Shown here: positions 1-9,209 of the stretch, piece after piece
Numbering within the stretch: position 1 is the first letter of the stretch
Layout of the letters: each line of letters begins with the position of its first letter
NCBI RefSeq assembly: GCF_020405205.1
Contig: NZ_CP084469.1
Coordinates: 992,001-1,056,000 of the forward strand
Length of the DNA: 64,000 nt
Source: Natrinema salinisoli
Lineage (GTDB): Archaea > Halobacteriota > Halobacteria > Halobacteriales > Natrialbaceae
Direction: 5' to 3'
The notes under the pieces: generated by a model
The model's input: the letters and a program-made list of their open reading frames with translations, nothing else
What the model was told of the DNA's origin: nothing
Databases searched by the model: none
Program-made: the position numbers and the translations under genes

Positions 1-871
1 GCGAGGGACCGCCCTGATTGAAGATCCACGGGACGAGGAACTGCTGAAACGACGTCGCCGCCGTCAGGATCGCGCCGAACATGACCGGTCGTTTGATCGA
101 TGGGAGCGTGACGTGACGGAACCGATGGAGAAACCCCGCGCCGTCGACCTTCGCCGCGTCGTGGAGTTCGCCCGGAACGTCCTGCAGCGCGCTCACGATG
201 ATGATGACCATGAACGGATACGCCAGCCACACTTCCGTCGTGACGTACGCGAAGAAGGCGCTCCATCGGCCACCGCTGAGCCACGAAACAGGGACGTCGG
301 CAAGCAGTAGTTCGGGGGCGTTGATCGTCGCGAAGACGACGACCGCATCCACTGCGCTTACGAGGCCAGTGACGACACCGTTGTAGTAGTCGAGTAACTG
401 GTTCAGCGGACCGAACCGGGCGCTACTGAACAGCCCCTTCCAGACCGTGATCGTAAAGATCGTCGGGAATCCCATCGGAACGATGACGATGGCCCGCATG
501 AACCGCTTGCCCACGACGCGGGCGTGCGTGAGCACCATCGCGAGTCCGATCGAGAGCGCGATCTTGATCACCAGACTCACCACGACGAACAGCCAGGTGA
601 TGGCTAACGAATTCCAGAACTGGATGTCCGTGTAGAGCGCCCTGTAGTTCTCGAGGCCGACTACGTTCGACCCGCCACCGATGACCGTCCCCGCGTGGGT
701 CGCGTCGGTCAGCGACAGGTAAATCAGGAACGTGATCGGGAACAGCATAAACGAGCCAAAGAGGACGGCACCGGGAAATACGAGGAGGAGCCCGAACAGA
801 TCGTCCAGGGTACCTGAAAGCGGTTGCTGACCCCGCTTTGACACACGGCTGAGGAATGACGATGTTGACAT
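1..871 (-). CDS. Carbohydrate ABC transporter permease, MalF/UgpA type (3' end outside window)
   Basis: Inner-membrane permease subunit of a sugar ABC importer. Reading the minus strand from the ATG at 871 gives 290 residues without a stop, so the gene runs off the left edge. After a short cytoplasmic N-terminus there is a first membrane helix (LLLVFPGAVLFGSF), an extracellular loop, then several more helices. The EAA loop that docks on the ATPase is clear: HDAAKVDGAGFLHRF followed by HVTLP, near residues 240-260. It lies 25 bp downstream of the solute-binding protein gene on the same strand, so the two are co-transcribed. The second permease is expected just beyond the window edge. The family call is secure; substrate (probably malto-oligosaccharide) is inferred from neighbours. 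Confidence 0.93.
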   Translation of the reverse strand, partial: MSTSSFLSRVSKRGQQPLSGTLDDLFGLLLVFPGAVLFGSFMLFPITFLIYLSLTDATHAGTVIGGGSNVVGLENYRALYTDIQFWNSLAITWLFVVVSLVIKIALSIGLAMVLTHARVVGKRFMRAIVIVPMGFPTIFTITVWKGLFSSARFGPLNQLLDYYNGVVTGLVSAVDAVVVFATINAPELLLADVPVSWLSGGRWSAFFAYVTTEVWLAYPFMVIIIVSALQDVPGELHDAAKVDGAGFLHRFRHVTLPSIKRPVMFGAILTAATSFQQFLVPWIFNQGGPS

Positions 872-896
872 AAAGTTGCGTAGTGAGCGCAGTCAG

Positions 897-2111
897 TTAC
901 TCCCAGCGGCTGCGGATCTCGTCGGCAGCCGATTTCATCGCCACGTCGGGCTCCGCCTGATCGTTGAATACTCGCTCGAGGGCGTTTTCGAACGGCGTCC
1001 ACACAGTATCCATACGCTGATCGGCTGGCATCGGAGTCCCCATATCGACGGTTTCAGCGAACATCGGGACGTCGTCGCCGAGCTCGTCGGAGTCGACGTA
1101 ATCCGAGTGAACGGGGATCAAACCGTGATTCCGTGCGTTACCGGTGATCACGTCTTCGTTGGTCGTGTACCACTCGGCCCACTCCAGCGTCGTGTCGAGC
1201 GACGCCTCGTCCGCCCCGTCAAGCTGTGCCGTGAAGTACCACGTCTGTACGCCCGTGTACGGCGTTGGGCTACCACCGTCGACGTCGGGAAGCGGTGCGA
1301 CGGTCGCGTCGACGCCGCTGTCGCGGAAGCTACCGAGTTGCCACGGGCCGTTGATCGCGAATGGTGCGTTGCCGTCGGCGAACGGCGGCATCTGTCCGTT
1401 GTACGTGGTATCGTCCGCGACGTACGGCCAGATGGAATCCTGGAGGAGTTCGACTCCCTCGAGGAACTCGTCGGTTTCGATACCGAGTTCGCGGCTCTCC
1501 TCGTTGTAGATCCGCCCGCCAAAGGCGTGCAAGAACGCGCTGACGAAGTACGCCGTCTTCGGTGGACACGAGAGCCCCCACGTGCTGTTCTCGGGATCGT
1601 GGTGGTCTTCCATGATGGAGACCATCTCCGAGAGGGTCTCCGGTGGTTCGTCCACCAGATCGGGGTTGTACATGAGCGACACCGTTTCGGACGCGTAGGG
1701 GAGTCCGTACACGCCGTCCTCCCACTGAACTGCGGAGGCGGCGTTTTCGGTGAACGTCGCTTCGAGGTCGAGCTCGAGATCGCCGCTCCCGTCGTAGAGG
1801 AAGTCTTGACTCTGATACTTGCCGATGCGGTCGTGGGCCCACGGGAAGGTGTGGGGCCCGTTTCCTGCCGGGATCGCCGTTTTGAGTTGCTTTTTGACGT
1901 CCGAGAGGTTCTCGGAGACCATCGGATCGTCCCGTCCCTCGTTGAACGTTTCGAGGTGCGTCTCGAGGCTGTCCTGCTCGCTCCCCGTGAACTGGTTCCA
2001 GAGCGTCGTCTCCTGGGAGCTTCCGCCGAGCGCTCCGCCGAGACATCCCGCTGTTGTCAGTGATGCAACCCCGCCGATCCCCGCCAGTACGTTCCTGCGA
2101 TGCAGTGTCAT
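897..2111 (-). CDS. Sugar ABC transporter substrate-binding lipoprotein (MalE-like, Tat-exported)
   Basis: Family 1 extracellular solute-binding protein, 404 residues, which captures sugar outside the cell and delivers it to the permease downstream. The N-terminus has a twin-arginine motif (RR at residues 5-6), a hydrophobic stretch and a lipobox TTAGC, predicting a Tat-exported protein lipid-anchored at Cys23, as is usual in haloarchaea. I chose the ATG at 2111 over an in-frame TTG two codons upstream because it puts the Arg pair at the usual distance from the start and lies about 33 nt from a TATA box. Sequences such as LWNQFTGSEQDSLETHLETF are typical of maltose/multiple-sugar binding proteins. 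It is divergent from the ATPase gene. Confidence 0.93.
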   Translation of the reverse strand: MTLHRRNVLAGIGGVASLTTAGCLGGALGGSSQETTLWNQFTGSEQDSLETHLETFNEGRDDPMVSENLSDVKKQLKTAIPAGNGPHTFPWAHDRIGKYQSQDFLYDGSGDLELDLEATFTENAASAVQWEDGVYGLPYASETVSLMYNPDLVDEPPETLSEMVSIMEDHHDPENSTWGLSCPPKTAYFVSAFLHAFGGRIYNEESRELGIETDEFLEGVELLQDSIWPYVADDTTYNGQMPPFADGNAPFAINGPWQLGSFRDSGVDATVAPLPDVDGGSPTPYTGVQTWYFTAQLDGADEASLDTTLEWAEWYTTNEDVITGNARNHGLIPVHSDYVDSDELGDDVPMFAETVDMGTPMPADQRMDTVWTPFENALERVFNDQAEPDVAMKSAADEIRSRWE

Positions 2112-2138
2112 GGGCAATCAGTGATGAATAATATCTTC

Positions 2139-2149
2139 ATATATTTAAT
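2139..2149 (-). promoter_or_regulatory. TATA box of the binding-protein/permease operon
   Basis: On the minus strand this AT-only stretch reads attaaatatat and its centre is about 33 nt before the ATG at 2111. Basal archaeal promoters place transcription start about 25 nt downstream, giving a leader of a few nucleotides at most. Confidence 0.6.
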
Positions 2150-2410
2150 TGTTAGGATGGCGACTCGCTGGCGCGCTCCATACTGGACGAACGCGGCTTT
2201 TTGCCCACTGTATCGACTCTTTCGCCGGTCTGTATCGAGTTTTATCACCTAACTATACTTGAGATACATCTATGTAACGGCGGATCTGGTCAAATGATTC
2301 TCCGCTCTGGGTGCAACCGACGAGGGATGGAGATATTTGGTGTAATATTACTTCTTAAATTCCACTATTTGGGAAAAGGTTTTACGCCCCCTCTCCGAAC
2401 GACCAGTGAA

Positions 2411-3550
2411 ATGGCACGAGTAACGGTCGAATCGCTGCGGAGGGAATACGACGCCGGCTCCGTCATCGCCGTCAACGACCTCGACCTCGAGATCGAGGAC
2501 GGCGAGTTCGTGACCGTCGTCGGGCCGTCAGGCTGCGGCAAAACGACGACGCTGCGGATGCTGGCCGGCCTCGAGAAACCCACGTCCGGACGGATCGAAA
2601 TCGGTGATGACGACGTCACGGACGTCCACGCGAAGAACCGGAACGTCGCGATGGTGTTCCAGAACTACGCACTCTATCCCCACAAAACGGTCTTCGAGAA
2701 CATGGCGTTCGGGCTCCGGATGAGCACCGATTTGACCGAGTCCGAACGAGAGCAGCGGGTCGTCGAGACGGCCGAGATGATGGACATCGAGGAGCTGCTC
2801 GAGGACAAACCCGACGAGCTCTCCGGTGGCCAGAAACAGCGGGTCGCGCTCGGCCGCGCGATCGTCAGGGAACCCGACCTGTTCCTGTTCGACGAACCGC
2901 TCAGCAATCTCGATGCAAAACTCCGGACGAGTATGCGCGCCGAGATCCAGCGCCTCCAGAACGAGCTCGGGATCACCGCCGTCTACGTCACGCACGACCA
3001 ACACGAGGCGATGACGATGGGCGACCGAATCGTCATCCTCGACGGCGGCGAACTCCAGCAACAGGGGAAGCCGACCGAAGTCTACGAGAACCCGGTTAAC
3101 GAATTCGTCGCCGGCTTCGTCGGTTCGCCGTCGATGAATTTCGTCGACGTCGCCGTCGAACCGGCGGGTGATCGACTTCGCCTGACCGGTCCCGACGGCG
3201 GGTTCGAGTTCGAGCTTTCGGGGGCGTACGTCGGACGCCACGAAGATGGGCTCGACGCGAGTCAGTACACGCTCGGCATCCGTCCGGAGAACGTACGGAT
3301 CGCAGACAGGGGGGCGGCCAATACGATCACGGCGGCTATCGACGTGGTCGAGCCCGTCGGCTCCGACAACTTCCTCCACCTGGACGTGAGCAGCGAATTC
3401 ATCGCCCGCGTCGACTCGGACGTCGACCTCGAGCCGGGCGATCAGGTGACGCTCACGTTCGACGAGTCCGACGTCCACCTGTTCGATCCGGAAACGGGCC
3501 GGAACGTCCTCGAGGAGGAGCCCGATGCACGGGCAGTCACGTCTGACTGA
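2411..3550 (+). CDS. Sugar ABC transporter ATP-binding protein, MalK/UgpC type
   Basis: Cytoplasmic ATPase, 379 residues, that powers the sugar importer. Visible motifs are Walker A GPSGCGKTTT (38-47), Q-loop FQNYALYPH (83-91), signature LSGGQ (137-141), Walker B LFLFDEP (157-163) and switch histidine TH (194-195), followed by a C-terminal TOBE/OB region from about 235 that binds regulators or sugars in this family. The open frame extends 210 nt upstream, but the ATG at 2411 gives the normal MalK N-terminus; the upstream part is AT-rich promoter. It is divergent from the binding-protein/permease operon and convergent with the GH15 gene. MalK-type ATPases often serve more than one importer; the neighbouring one is the obvious partner. 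Confidence 0.95.
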   Translation: MARVTVESLRREYDAGSVIAVNDLDLEIEDGEFVTVVGPSGCGKTTTLRMLAGLEKPTSGRIEIGDDDVTDVHAKNRNVAMVFQNYALYPHKTVFENMAFGLRMSTDLTESEREQRVVETAEMMDIEELLEDKPDELSGGQKQRVALGRAIVREPDLFLFDEPLSNLDAKLRTSMRAEIQRLQNELGITAVYVTHDQHEAMTMGDRIVILDGGELQQQGKPTEVYENPVNEFVAGFVGSPSMNFVDVAVEPAGDRLRLTGPDGGFEFELSGAYVGRHEDGLDASQYTLGIRPENVRIADRGAANTITAAIDVVEPVGSDNFLHLDVSSEFIARVDSDVDLEPGDQVTLTFDESDVHLFDPETGRNVLEEEPDARAVTSD

Positions 3551-3636
3551 GCGAGGTTGCGCTCTCGAACTGCCGCTATCGTCCGCTTCTATCGTACCGA
3601 GAGAACCTGTGGCCAAGCAACGGCGCTGTTCCGTCG

Positions 3637-5682
3637 TTACTCGTGAGATTGCGGAGGAGTTTCAGTGTCCGCGAGCGGTGACGAGTCCGCCGAGTCCAGC
3701 GCGCTCGCCGTTGCGAGTCGGATCGCATGGGGCCACCCGAGGGGCGTCGCGCTGTCGGCCGTGCCGTCGTCGAACACTTGCTCGGGGAGATATCCACCCG
3801 ACCGACGGAGCGCTCCGCCGGGACTGACGAGTGCCAGCAGCGTCCGACCGCGCTCTTCGAACGCCTGCGCCTCCTCGTGCCGACCGTGTGCAGCCAGTAG
3901 CTCACTCAGCGTGATGGCGGCATTGGCTCCCCAGGCCGTCGTTACCGTCCAGATCTTTGCCGCGCCCTGGTCGCGGACTCGCCAGGGATCACCCTCGAAC
4001 CGAGCGAGTCCCTCGACCGGTCCCTCCGGGTTCCGATAGAGTTCGTCGAGCGTCGTCTCGACGTGAGAGACCACCCGGTCGAGCCGCTCGTCGTCGACGT
4101 CCTCGAGCGCATCGTACTCGCGGTGCGCCGAAACCAGCGCGAGCGTGCTCCCGTCGATTCGGTCGTCCACGTCGCCGTCTGCCGTCCGCATGGCGTAGAT
4201 TCCGCGTTCGGGGAGCCAGAGGTCGTCCAGGCTCTCGTAGACTGATCGGGCGTTCTCGAGCGCCCGCGCTGCGAGCGCGTCGTCGACCGGTGCTCGAGCG
4301 ATCGCGGCGTACGCCTCGAGGAACGTCGCCGCGGTGTGTGCGAATCGGCCGGTCATGTTCTCCCAGGCGTTCTGGACCCGTACGGGCAGGCCGTCGGCCG
4401 CGAGGGAGTCGTTCAGTCCGTCGAGGGCGGCCGCGAGCGTTTCCCGCACCCGCTCGTCGGTCGGATCGACGTGACGGAGAGACGCGGCCAGATAGGCCGC
4501 GACGCTCGCGGTCTGGTCGGCCTGATACTCCTCGGAGTCTCCTTCCTCGACTCGGCCGTGAGCCCACCCGGGAGCGAGGTCGCCGTTAGACGGCCACACT
4601 CGGTGGGGCCAGGTCCCGTCCGACAACTGCGTTTCGGCATAAAACCGGGCACTCTTCGCGTGCCAGTCCTCGAGCCCGAGTCCGAGCCGCCGATCCGCGT
4701 CGAGCAGGAATCGGGAGATTTCGGCGTCGTCGCGGAACCAGGTGTAGCCGTAGCCGCCGGAGTACCGATAGAACGGATCGAACTCGGGGCCCGCCATCCG
4801 GGCTCCCGTCGGCGCGCGCAACAGCGCGAGCGCACGGAGATCAGCAACTCCCCCCTCGATATCGTGATCTGGGTCGGGAAGCTTGTCCCGGGCCTGCTCG
4901 CGGCCCGCCTCGAGTATCGCCTCCCGATCGGCGTACTCGGCCGCAGCGGTTCGCACCCGCTCGAGCGCGTCGGCCCGGTCGCCGCCGTCGGAGAGTAGCG
5001 TCACGATAGTTGCATCTGGGGACGATTCCGTCAGTTCGACTTCGCCCAGTACGATCGGACTGAGGCGGGCCTCCTCGTAGCGGTCGTCGGTCGGTGACCG
5101 CGGAAAGTCGGCCGGCTCCGTCGCGAGTAACTCCGCGAATCGCTCGGGGACCTGCCCGGTCACGGAGAGTTCGGCGGAGGCAGCGAGGAAGTCGTGTTCG
5201 GTGTCGTGGTGAATCTCGACGGCATTGCCGTGCCAGAGCTGTCCAATCCGGCCTGCCCGCCCCTCCGGAGCGAATCCGAGGCAGGCGTGCAGGCTGACGT
5301 CCTCGGCCCCCGCTCCCTCCTCGAGCGCGAAGTGAGTCAGGTGGAGTCGCCCGATCGTGAGATCGTACTGGACGCAGGTCGACTCGCCGACGGTGTGGGT
5401 CGTCTCGACGACCGCCGTCGGTCCGACGTAGCGCTGGTCAGTCCCGTCGCTATCGAACCAGTGAACGTCACCGTCCCGCTCGAGTCCGAACCGGGAGCGT
5501 TCGATGCCGGTCAGACCGGAGAGGGGATAGGAGTAGTCCCTGACCGAGCCGTCGCGCGAAACGTGGACGAGCCGCTCGTCGAGGCCGGAAAAGAGTCCCG
5601 TCGTCGACCGTCGCTCGCCGGGAAATCGCTGTGGATCCCCCTGCGAGCGCTTGAAGTCGTTGAGGGCACCGTGTAGTTCCAT
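3637..5682 (-). CDS. Glycoside hydrolase family 15 protein (glucoamylase/glucodextranase-like)
   Basis: 681-residue GH15 enzyme predicted to release glucose from the non-reducing ends of alpha-glucans. The N-terminal 270 residues resemble the beta-sandwich domain of prokaryotic GH15 proteins; the (alpha/alpha)6 barrel follows, with the family motif GYGYTWFRDD (310-319) and a WENMTGR segment (440-446) whose Glu441 aligns with the general acid of the family. No signal peptide or Tat motif is present, so the enzyme should act in the cytoplasm on imported maltodextrins or on storage glucan. It lies between the MalK-like ATPase and the TrmB regulator, which supports a maltodextrin role. Trehalase-type activity is known in some archaeal GH15 members, so exact substrate is open. 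Confidence 0.9.
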   Translation of the reverse strand: MELHGALNDFKRSQGDPQRFPGERRSTTGLFSGLDERLVHVSRDGSVRDYSYPLSGLTGIERSRFGLERDGDVHWFDSDGTDQRYVGPTAVVETTHTVGESTCVQYDLTIGRLHLTHFALEEGAGAEDVSLHACLGFAPEGRAGRIGQLWHGNAVEIHHDTEHDFLAASAELSVTGQVPERFAELLATEPADFPRSPTDDRYEEARLSPIVLGEVELTESSPDATIVTLLSDGGDRADALERVRTAAAEYADREAILEAGREQARDKLPDPDHDIEGGVADLRALALLRAPTGARMAGPEFDPFYRYSGGYGYTWFRDDAEISRFLLDADRRLGLGLEDWHAKSARFYAETQLSDGTWPHRVWPSNGDLAPGWAHGRVEEGDSEEYQADQTASVAAYLAASLRHVDPTDERVRETLAAALDGLNDSLAADGLPVRVQNAWENMTGRFAHTAATFLEAYAAIARAPVDDALAARALENARSVYESLDDLWLPERGIYAMRTADGDVDDRIDGSTLALVSAHREYDALEDVDDERLDRVVSHVETTLDELYRNPEGPVEGLARFEGDPWRVRDQGAAKIWTVTTAWGANAAITLSELLAAHGRHEEAQAFEERGRTLLALVSPGGALRRSGGYLPEQVFDDGTADSATPLGWPHAIRLATASALDSADSSPLADTETPPQSHE

Positions 5683-5707
5683 CGTTCTCTCAGATCAGGC
5701 CCGGGGC

Positions 5708-5714
5708 AATAAAC
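5708..5714 (-). promoter_or_regulatory. TATA box of the GH15 gene
   Basis: The minus strand reads gtttatt, centred 29 nt upstream of the ATG at 5682, which predicts a leaderless or nearly leaderless transcript. Confidence 0.55.
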
Positions 5715-5839
5715 TTTGTTGAAAAATTTATTCCTACTTTTTCGTCCACCCCTCCGAGGTCGCTACTCGTCGTACCAAGTCGGATCCCCGTCAGTTCGAG
5801 GGCTGATCGGACCGAGCATATTTTACAACGACCGCTCAA

Positions 5840-5854
5840 TCAGTCACGTACTGA
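5840..5854. promoter_or_regulatory. Inverted repeat over the trmB transcription start (candidate operator)
   Basis: The sequence is a perfect 5-bp inverted repeat, tcagt-cacgt-actga. It lies between a TATA-like catatttta (5817-5825) and the ATG at 5861, so it should overlap the start of transcription. A repressor bound here would block the regulator gene, so autoregulation by TrmB is a reasonable guess. It is not an exact match to the TACT-N7/8-GAGTA motif described for Halobacterium TrmB. Confidence 0.4.
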
Positions 5855-5860
5855 CCATCT

Positions 5861-6919
5861 ATGGACGACGACGAGCTTGCCGGGTTGCTCAAGCGATTCG
5901 GACTGTCGGAGAAAGAAACCGACACCTACCTCGCGATCCTCGAACACGGGGAATCGAAAGCCAGCACGATCGCCGACGCCGCCGACGTATCCAAACGGTA
6001 CGTCTACAGCATCAGCGAGGAACTGGAAGAACGCGGGTTCGCGGAAGTCGACGATCACTCGGTACCGACGCTGATTCGACCGGTCGAGCCCGAGACCGTG
6101 ATCGAGCGACTCACGGACAGCGTCGAGGAGATCGAACCGGAGCTGCAATCGCGGTACACGACGACCGAGCGCTCGGGCGAGCAGTTCGAGGTGATAAAGT
6201 CCCGTCAGACTGTACTCAAGCGAATCGAGACGCTGCTCTCGAACGCCGAAACGGAAGTGACCCTCTCCCTGCCGGCGGAGATCCTCCCGCGAATACGATC
6301 GACGCTCGAGGAGACGGTCGATCGGGGCGTCCTCGTCCTCCTCCTGCTCGGCGCAACCGAGGGCGATCAGGACATCGCATCGCTGGCCGGAACGGCCAGC
6401 ACGGTCCGCACGTGGGACGCGCTCGTGCCGACGATGCTGACGGTCGACGGGCGGCACGGACTGCTCGCCCCGAGTCAGATACTGACGACGTCCACGAGCG
6501 ATACGCGGGCGATTTCACTCTCCCAGGATCAGTTAGTGCCCGTTCTCGCCGGGTCCTTCCTGGCGAACTACTGGCCGACCGCTGAAGAGCGATACGTTAC
6601 CACGCCTCGCGACCTCCCCTGTTCCTACGAGGGATTCCGAAACGCGGTCTTCCAGATCGCTCTCCATCGGGCGACGGATACGCGGATCGAAGCGTCGATT
6701 ACTGGCTCCGCGGTCGGCGAACGCGACCTCCCGTCCTCGCTCTCCGGCGAGGTCGTCGACGTCCGCCAGAGTCTCGTCCGACCGGTCACGTCGACGCTAC
6801 CGATCGAGAACGCGTTCGAACTCGAGGTCGACGGCGAGCGCTACACCATCGGCGGCACCGGCGCGTTCCTCGAGGACTACGAGGCGGAGTCGGTCACGAT
6901 TCGGGAACTCGAGGAGTGA
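5861..6919 (+). CDS. TrmB family sugar-responsive transcriptional regulator
   Basis: 352-residue cytoplasmic regulator. Residues 1-75 form the TrmB winged helix-turn-helix (LKRFGLSEKETDTYLAILEH, then SKRYVYSISEELEERGFAEV). A short linker leads to a sugar-binding C-terminal domain; the middle part ERSGEQFEVIKSRQTVLKRI is typical of the phospholipase D-like fold that binds sugar in TrmB. In Halobacterium and Thermococcus, TrmB proteins repress maltose/trehalose uptake and switch between sugar catabolism and gluconeogenesis. Here it stands next to a sugar ABC importer and a GH15 enzyme, the most likely targets. Start at 5861 is the first ATG of the frame and the HTH begins immediately after it. 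Confidence 0.93.
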   Translation: MDDDELAGLLKRFGLSEKETDTYLAILEHGESKASTIADAADVSKRYVYSISEELEERGFAEVDDHSVPTLIRPVEPETVIERLTDSVEEIEPELQSRYTTTERSGEQFEVIKSRQTVLKRIETLLSNAETEVTLSLPAEILPRIRSTLEETVDRGVLVLLLLGATEGDQDIASLAGTASTVRTWDALVPTMLTVDGRHGLLAPSQILTTSTSDTRAISLSQDQLVPVLAGSFLANYWPTAEERYVTTPRDLPCSYEGFRNAVFQIALHRATDTRIEASITGSAVGERDLPSSLSGEVVDVRQSLVRPVTSTLPIENAFELEVDGERYTIGGTGAFLEDYEAESVTIRELEE

Positions 6920-7051
6920 AATCTCCCGACACGAAGTCTTTCCCACGAGAATACACGTGACTCCTACGAGCGGCCACCTAACCGGACGGAGTATACCCGA
7001 CTGTTGCCGGTACTCGTTTTATCCCGTTCGTCGGGGTGGGAGTGGAGCGTA

Positions 7052-8200
7052 ATGGCAGACTCAGATCGATGTACTCGGAGACGCGTACTGCGCGCCGCCG
7101 GAGCCGTCACGGCGCTCGGGATCGGCGGGGCCGGAGTCGGCACGGCACAGAACGAAACCGACGGTTCGAGTGACGCCGGTCAGACCGGAGAGGCCGATGG
7201 TGACGCCCTCGATAGCCCGTACACGGAGACGTATCGCAACACGATCGACTCCGTCGTACTGGTCACCGTCGCTCCGACGGGTATCGGTCGCGGCGGCGGG
7301 GGACTCGGTTCCGGATTCGTCATCGACGAACAGCACATCGTCACTAACAACCACGTCGTTCAGGGTGCCAGCGAGGGCGGTATCGAAATCCAGTTCAACA
7401 ATCAGGAGTGGCGGACCGCGTCGGTCGTCGGGGCGGACGCATACAGCGACCTCGCCGTCCTGCGGGTCGAGGACATGCCCGACATCGCCGCCGGACTCTC
7501 CCTCGTCGACTCCGAACCCGCCATCGGCCAGGAGGTGCTCGCGATCGGTAACCCCCTCGGACTCAACGCCTCGGTCTCGCAGGGAATCGTCAGCGGCGTC
7601 GATCGGGTACTGCCCAGTCCCGCCGGGACATCGATCCCGGCCACTATCCAGACGGACGCGCCGATCAATCCGGGGAACAGCGGCGGTCCGTTAGTAAACC
7701 TCGAGGGAGAGGTGATCGGCGTCGTCTTCGCAGGTGCCGACCAGACGATCGGATTCGCGATCTCAGCCCGCCTCGCGAACCGGGTCGTCTCCGCGCTACT
7801 CGAGGACGGCTCGTACGAACACCCGTATATGGGTGTGGGCGTGATTCCCGTCGGCCCGGATATCGCTGACGCGATCGGCCTCGAAGAAGCGATCGGCGTG
7901 CTGGTCGGGGAGGTCGTTCCGAACGCACCGGCGGACGGCGTCCTCCGACCCGCCCAGCGCGGCCAACCGTCGAGCGGTGACGTGATCGTCGCCATCGACG
8001 GGCAGGCGGTGACGACTCAGGCACAGCTCCAGTCGTACCTCGCTCTCCAGACCTCGCCCGGCGATACGATCGAACTCGAGGTCGTCCGGGACGGCGAACG
8101 GCAAACCGTCGAGTTGACGCTCGCCGCACGGCAGGAATTCGAGCAGCCGCAGCCGCCGATCGGCGGCGAACCGGGCCAGGGACCGCCGATCGGACCGTAA
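7052..8200 (+). CDS. Tat-exported trypsin-like serine protease with PDZ domain (HtrA/DegP-like)
   Basis: 382-residue protease acting outside the cytoplasm. A twin-arginine motif (RRRVLRAAG, residues 9-17) and hydrophobic stretch precede a Thr/Gly/Asp-rich linker. The chymotrypsin-fold domain carries the catalytic triad His101 (TNNHVV), Asp133 (YSDLAVL) and Ser210 (GNSGGP). A PDZ domain follows from about 255 to 355 (MGVGVIPV... VIVAIDGQAV) and the tail is Pro/Gly/Gln-rich. HtrA proteins degrade or refold damaged extracytoplasmic proteins. I chose ATG 7052 because it puts the Arg pair near the N-terminus; the ATG at 7004 would add 16 residues not typical of a Tat signal. Confidence 0.93.
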   Translation: MADSDRCTRRRVLRAAGAVTALGIGGAGVGTAQNETDGSSDAGQTGEADGDALDSPYTETYRNTIDSVVLVTVAPTGIGRGGGGLGSGFVIDEQHIVTNNHVVQGASEGGIEIQFNNQEWRTASVVGADAYSDLAVLRVEDMPDIAAGLSLVDSEPAIGQEVLAIGNPLGLNASVSQGIVSGVDRVLPSPAGTSIPATIQTDAPINPGNSGGPLVNLEGEVIGVVFAGADQTIGFAISARLANRVVSALLEDGSYEHPYMGVGVIPVGPDIADAIGLEEAIGVLVGEVVPNAPADGVLRPAQRGQPSSGDVIVAIDGQAVTTQAQLQSYLALQTSPGDTIELEVVRDGERQTVELTLAARQEFEQPQPPIGGEPGQGPPIGP

Positions 8201-8295
8201 TCAGCGCCTGACGACGGAGCCCGGATTCGTCGAGTACGGAGAGCCCGAAGCGGACCACCGTTCCGGCGGTCGTCGTTACGGGGACACGAAAGACA

Positions 8296-8303
8296 GATAA
8301 AAG
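8296..8303 (+). promoter_or_regulatory. TATA box of secE-nusG
   Basis: gataaaag lies 28 nt before the secE ATG at 8328. This gives the pair its own leaderless promoter, independent of the protease gene upstream. Confidence 0.55.
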
Positions 8304-8327
8304 ACCCTACGCTGTGAATAGACAGAC

Positions 8328-8507
8328 ATGGACGTTCCGTACGACCTCACCTCGTACATCCGGGTGTTGAAAATGGCGACGACACCCACTACTGAGGAGT
8401 TCCTCCAGGTGTCGAAAATTGCCGGTGCAGGGGTCCTTCTGGTTGGTCTGATTGGATTCCTGATCGGCGCGATTATGCTGTTCCTGACGAGCGGTGGTGG
8501 CATCTAA
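8328..8507 (+). CDS. secE: Preprotein translocase subunit SecE (Sec61 gamma)
   Basis: 59-residue single-span membrane protein, the clamp subunit of the SecYEG channel. The N-terminus [20 protein letters not shown] forms the amphipathic helix, followed by the conserved [13 protein letters not shown] and one transmembrane helix (about 33-54). Its stop overlaps the nusG start (TAATG), so the two are translationally coupled, a gene order conserved widely in Archaea. In many haloarchaea ftsZ is found immediately upstream; here an HtrA-like protease is there instead. Confidence 0.95.
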   Translation: MDVPYDLTSYIRVLKMATTPTTEEFLQVSKIAGAGVLLVGLIGFLIGAIMLFLTSGGGI

Positions 8508-8944
8508 TGGGCATCTTCGCTGTCAAAACGACGGCGAGCCAGGAGCGCACCGTCGCGGACATGATCATCAACCGCGAGGAGGCGGAGATTCACGCCGCGC
8601 TCGCTCCCGACTCGCTGACCTCCTACGTGATGGTCGAAGCCGAAGGCGACGCCGTTCTCAATCGCGTTCTCGAGGACATTCCGCACGCGCGGAGCATCGT
8701 TCCCGGCGAATCGGACATCTCCGAGGTCGAGCATTTCCTCTCGCCGAAACCCGACGTCGAGGGGATCGCCGAGGGAGACATCGTCGAACTTATCGCGGGC
8801 CCGTTCAAGGGTGAGAAAGCGCAGGTCCAGCGGATCGACGAGGGCAAAGATCAGGTGACGGTCGAACTGTACGAGGCGACGGTCCCGATCCCCGTGACGG
8901 TGCGAGGGGACCAGATTCGCGTGCTGGATAGTGACGAACGGTAG
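8507..8944 (+). CDS. spt5: Transcription elongation factor Spt5 (NusG homologue)
   Basis: 145-residue archaeal Spt5. The NGN domain (about 1-85, [20 protein letters not shown] at the start) binds the RNA polymerase clamp with Spt4 and increases processivity; the KOW domain follows from about 88 ([20 protein letters not shown]). Length is normal for the archaeal two-domain form. It overlaps secE by one base. Confidence 0.96.
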   Translation: MGIFAVKTTASQERTVADMIINREEAEIHAALAPDSLTSYVMVEAEGDAVLNRVLEDIPHARSIVPGESDISEVEHFLSPKPDVEGIAEGDIVELIAGPFKGEKAQVQRIDEGKDQVTVELYEATVPIPVTVRGDQIRVLDSDER

Positions 8945-9209
8945 TTCGTCAGACCGTGTGAAGGGCCGCCGTGCGGCGCATTGCGCCGCGACTGTCGGGA
9001 GGTGAAACCGTCCCGCAGCCCGCGAACAGACTGTAACGACCACTAAGCGTCCGTTCTCCGGAGGGTTTCTCACTTCGTTTCACGAACGACGAGTTTCGGC
9101 TGAACGCGCCCCAGATCGTTTATAAAACAACTGGCTTACAACATGAAAGAAATTTATATGTCCGCACGAAATAACGTGATGTTCGCTATCACGAAGCGAA
9201 CGACAACCG

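Noticed and set aside
876-2063. 395-codon open frame opposite the solute-binding protein
   Set aside because: Shadow of the GC-rich codon pattern on the other strand; the binding protein has a clear Tat lipoprotein signal and family match.
2201-2410. N-terminal extension of the MalK-like ORF to 2201
   Set aside because: The stretch is AT-rich promoter DNA with composition unlike the gene; the ATG at 2411 gives the normal family N-terminus.
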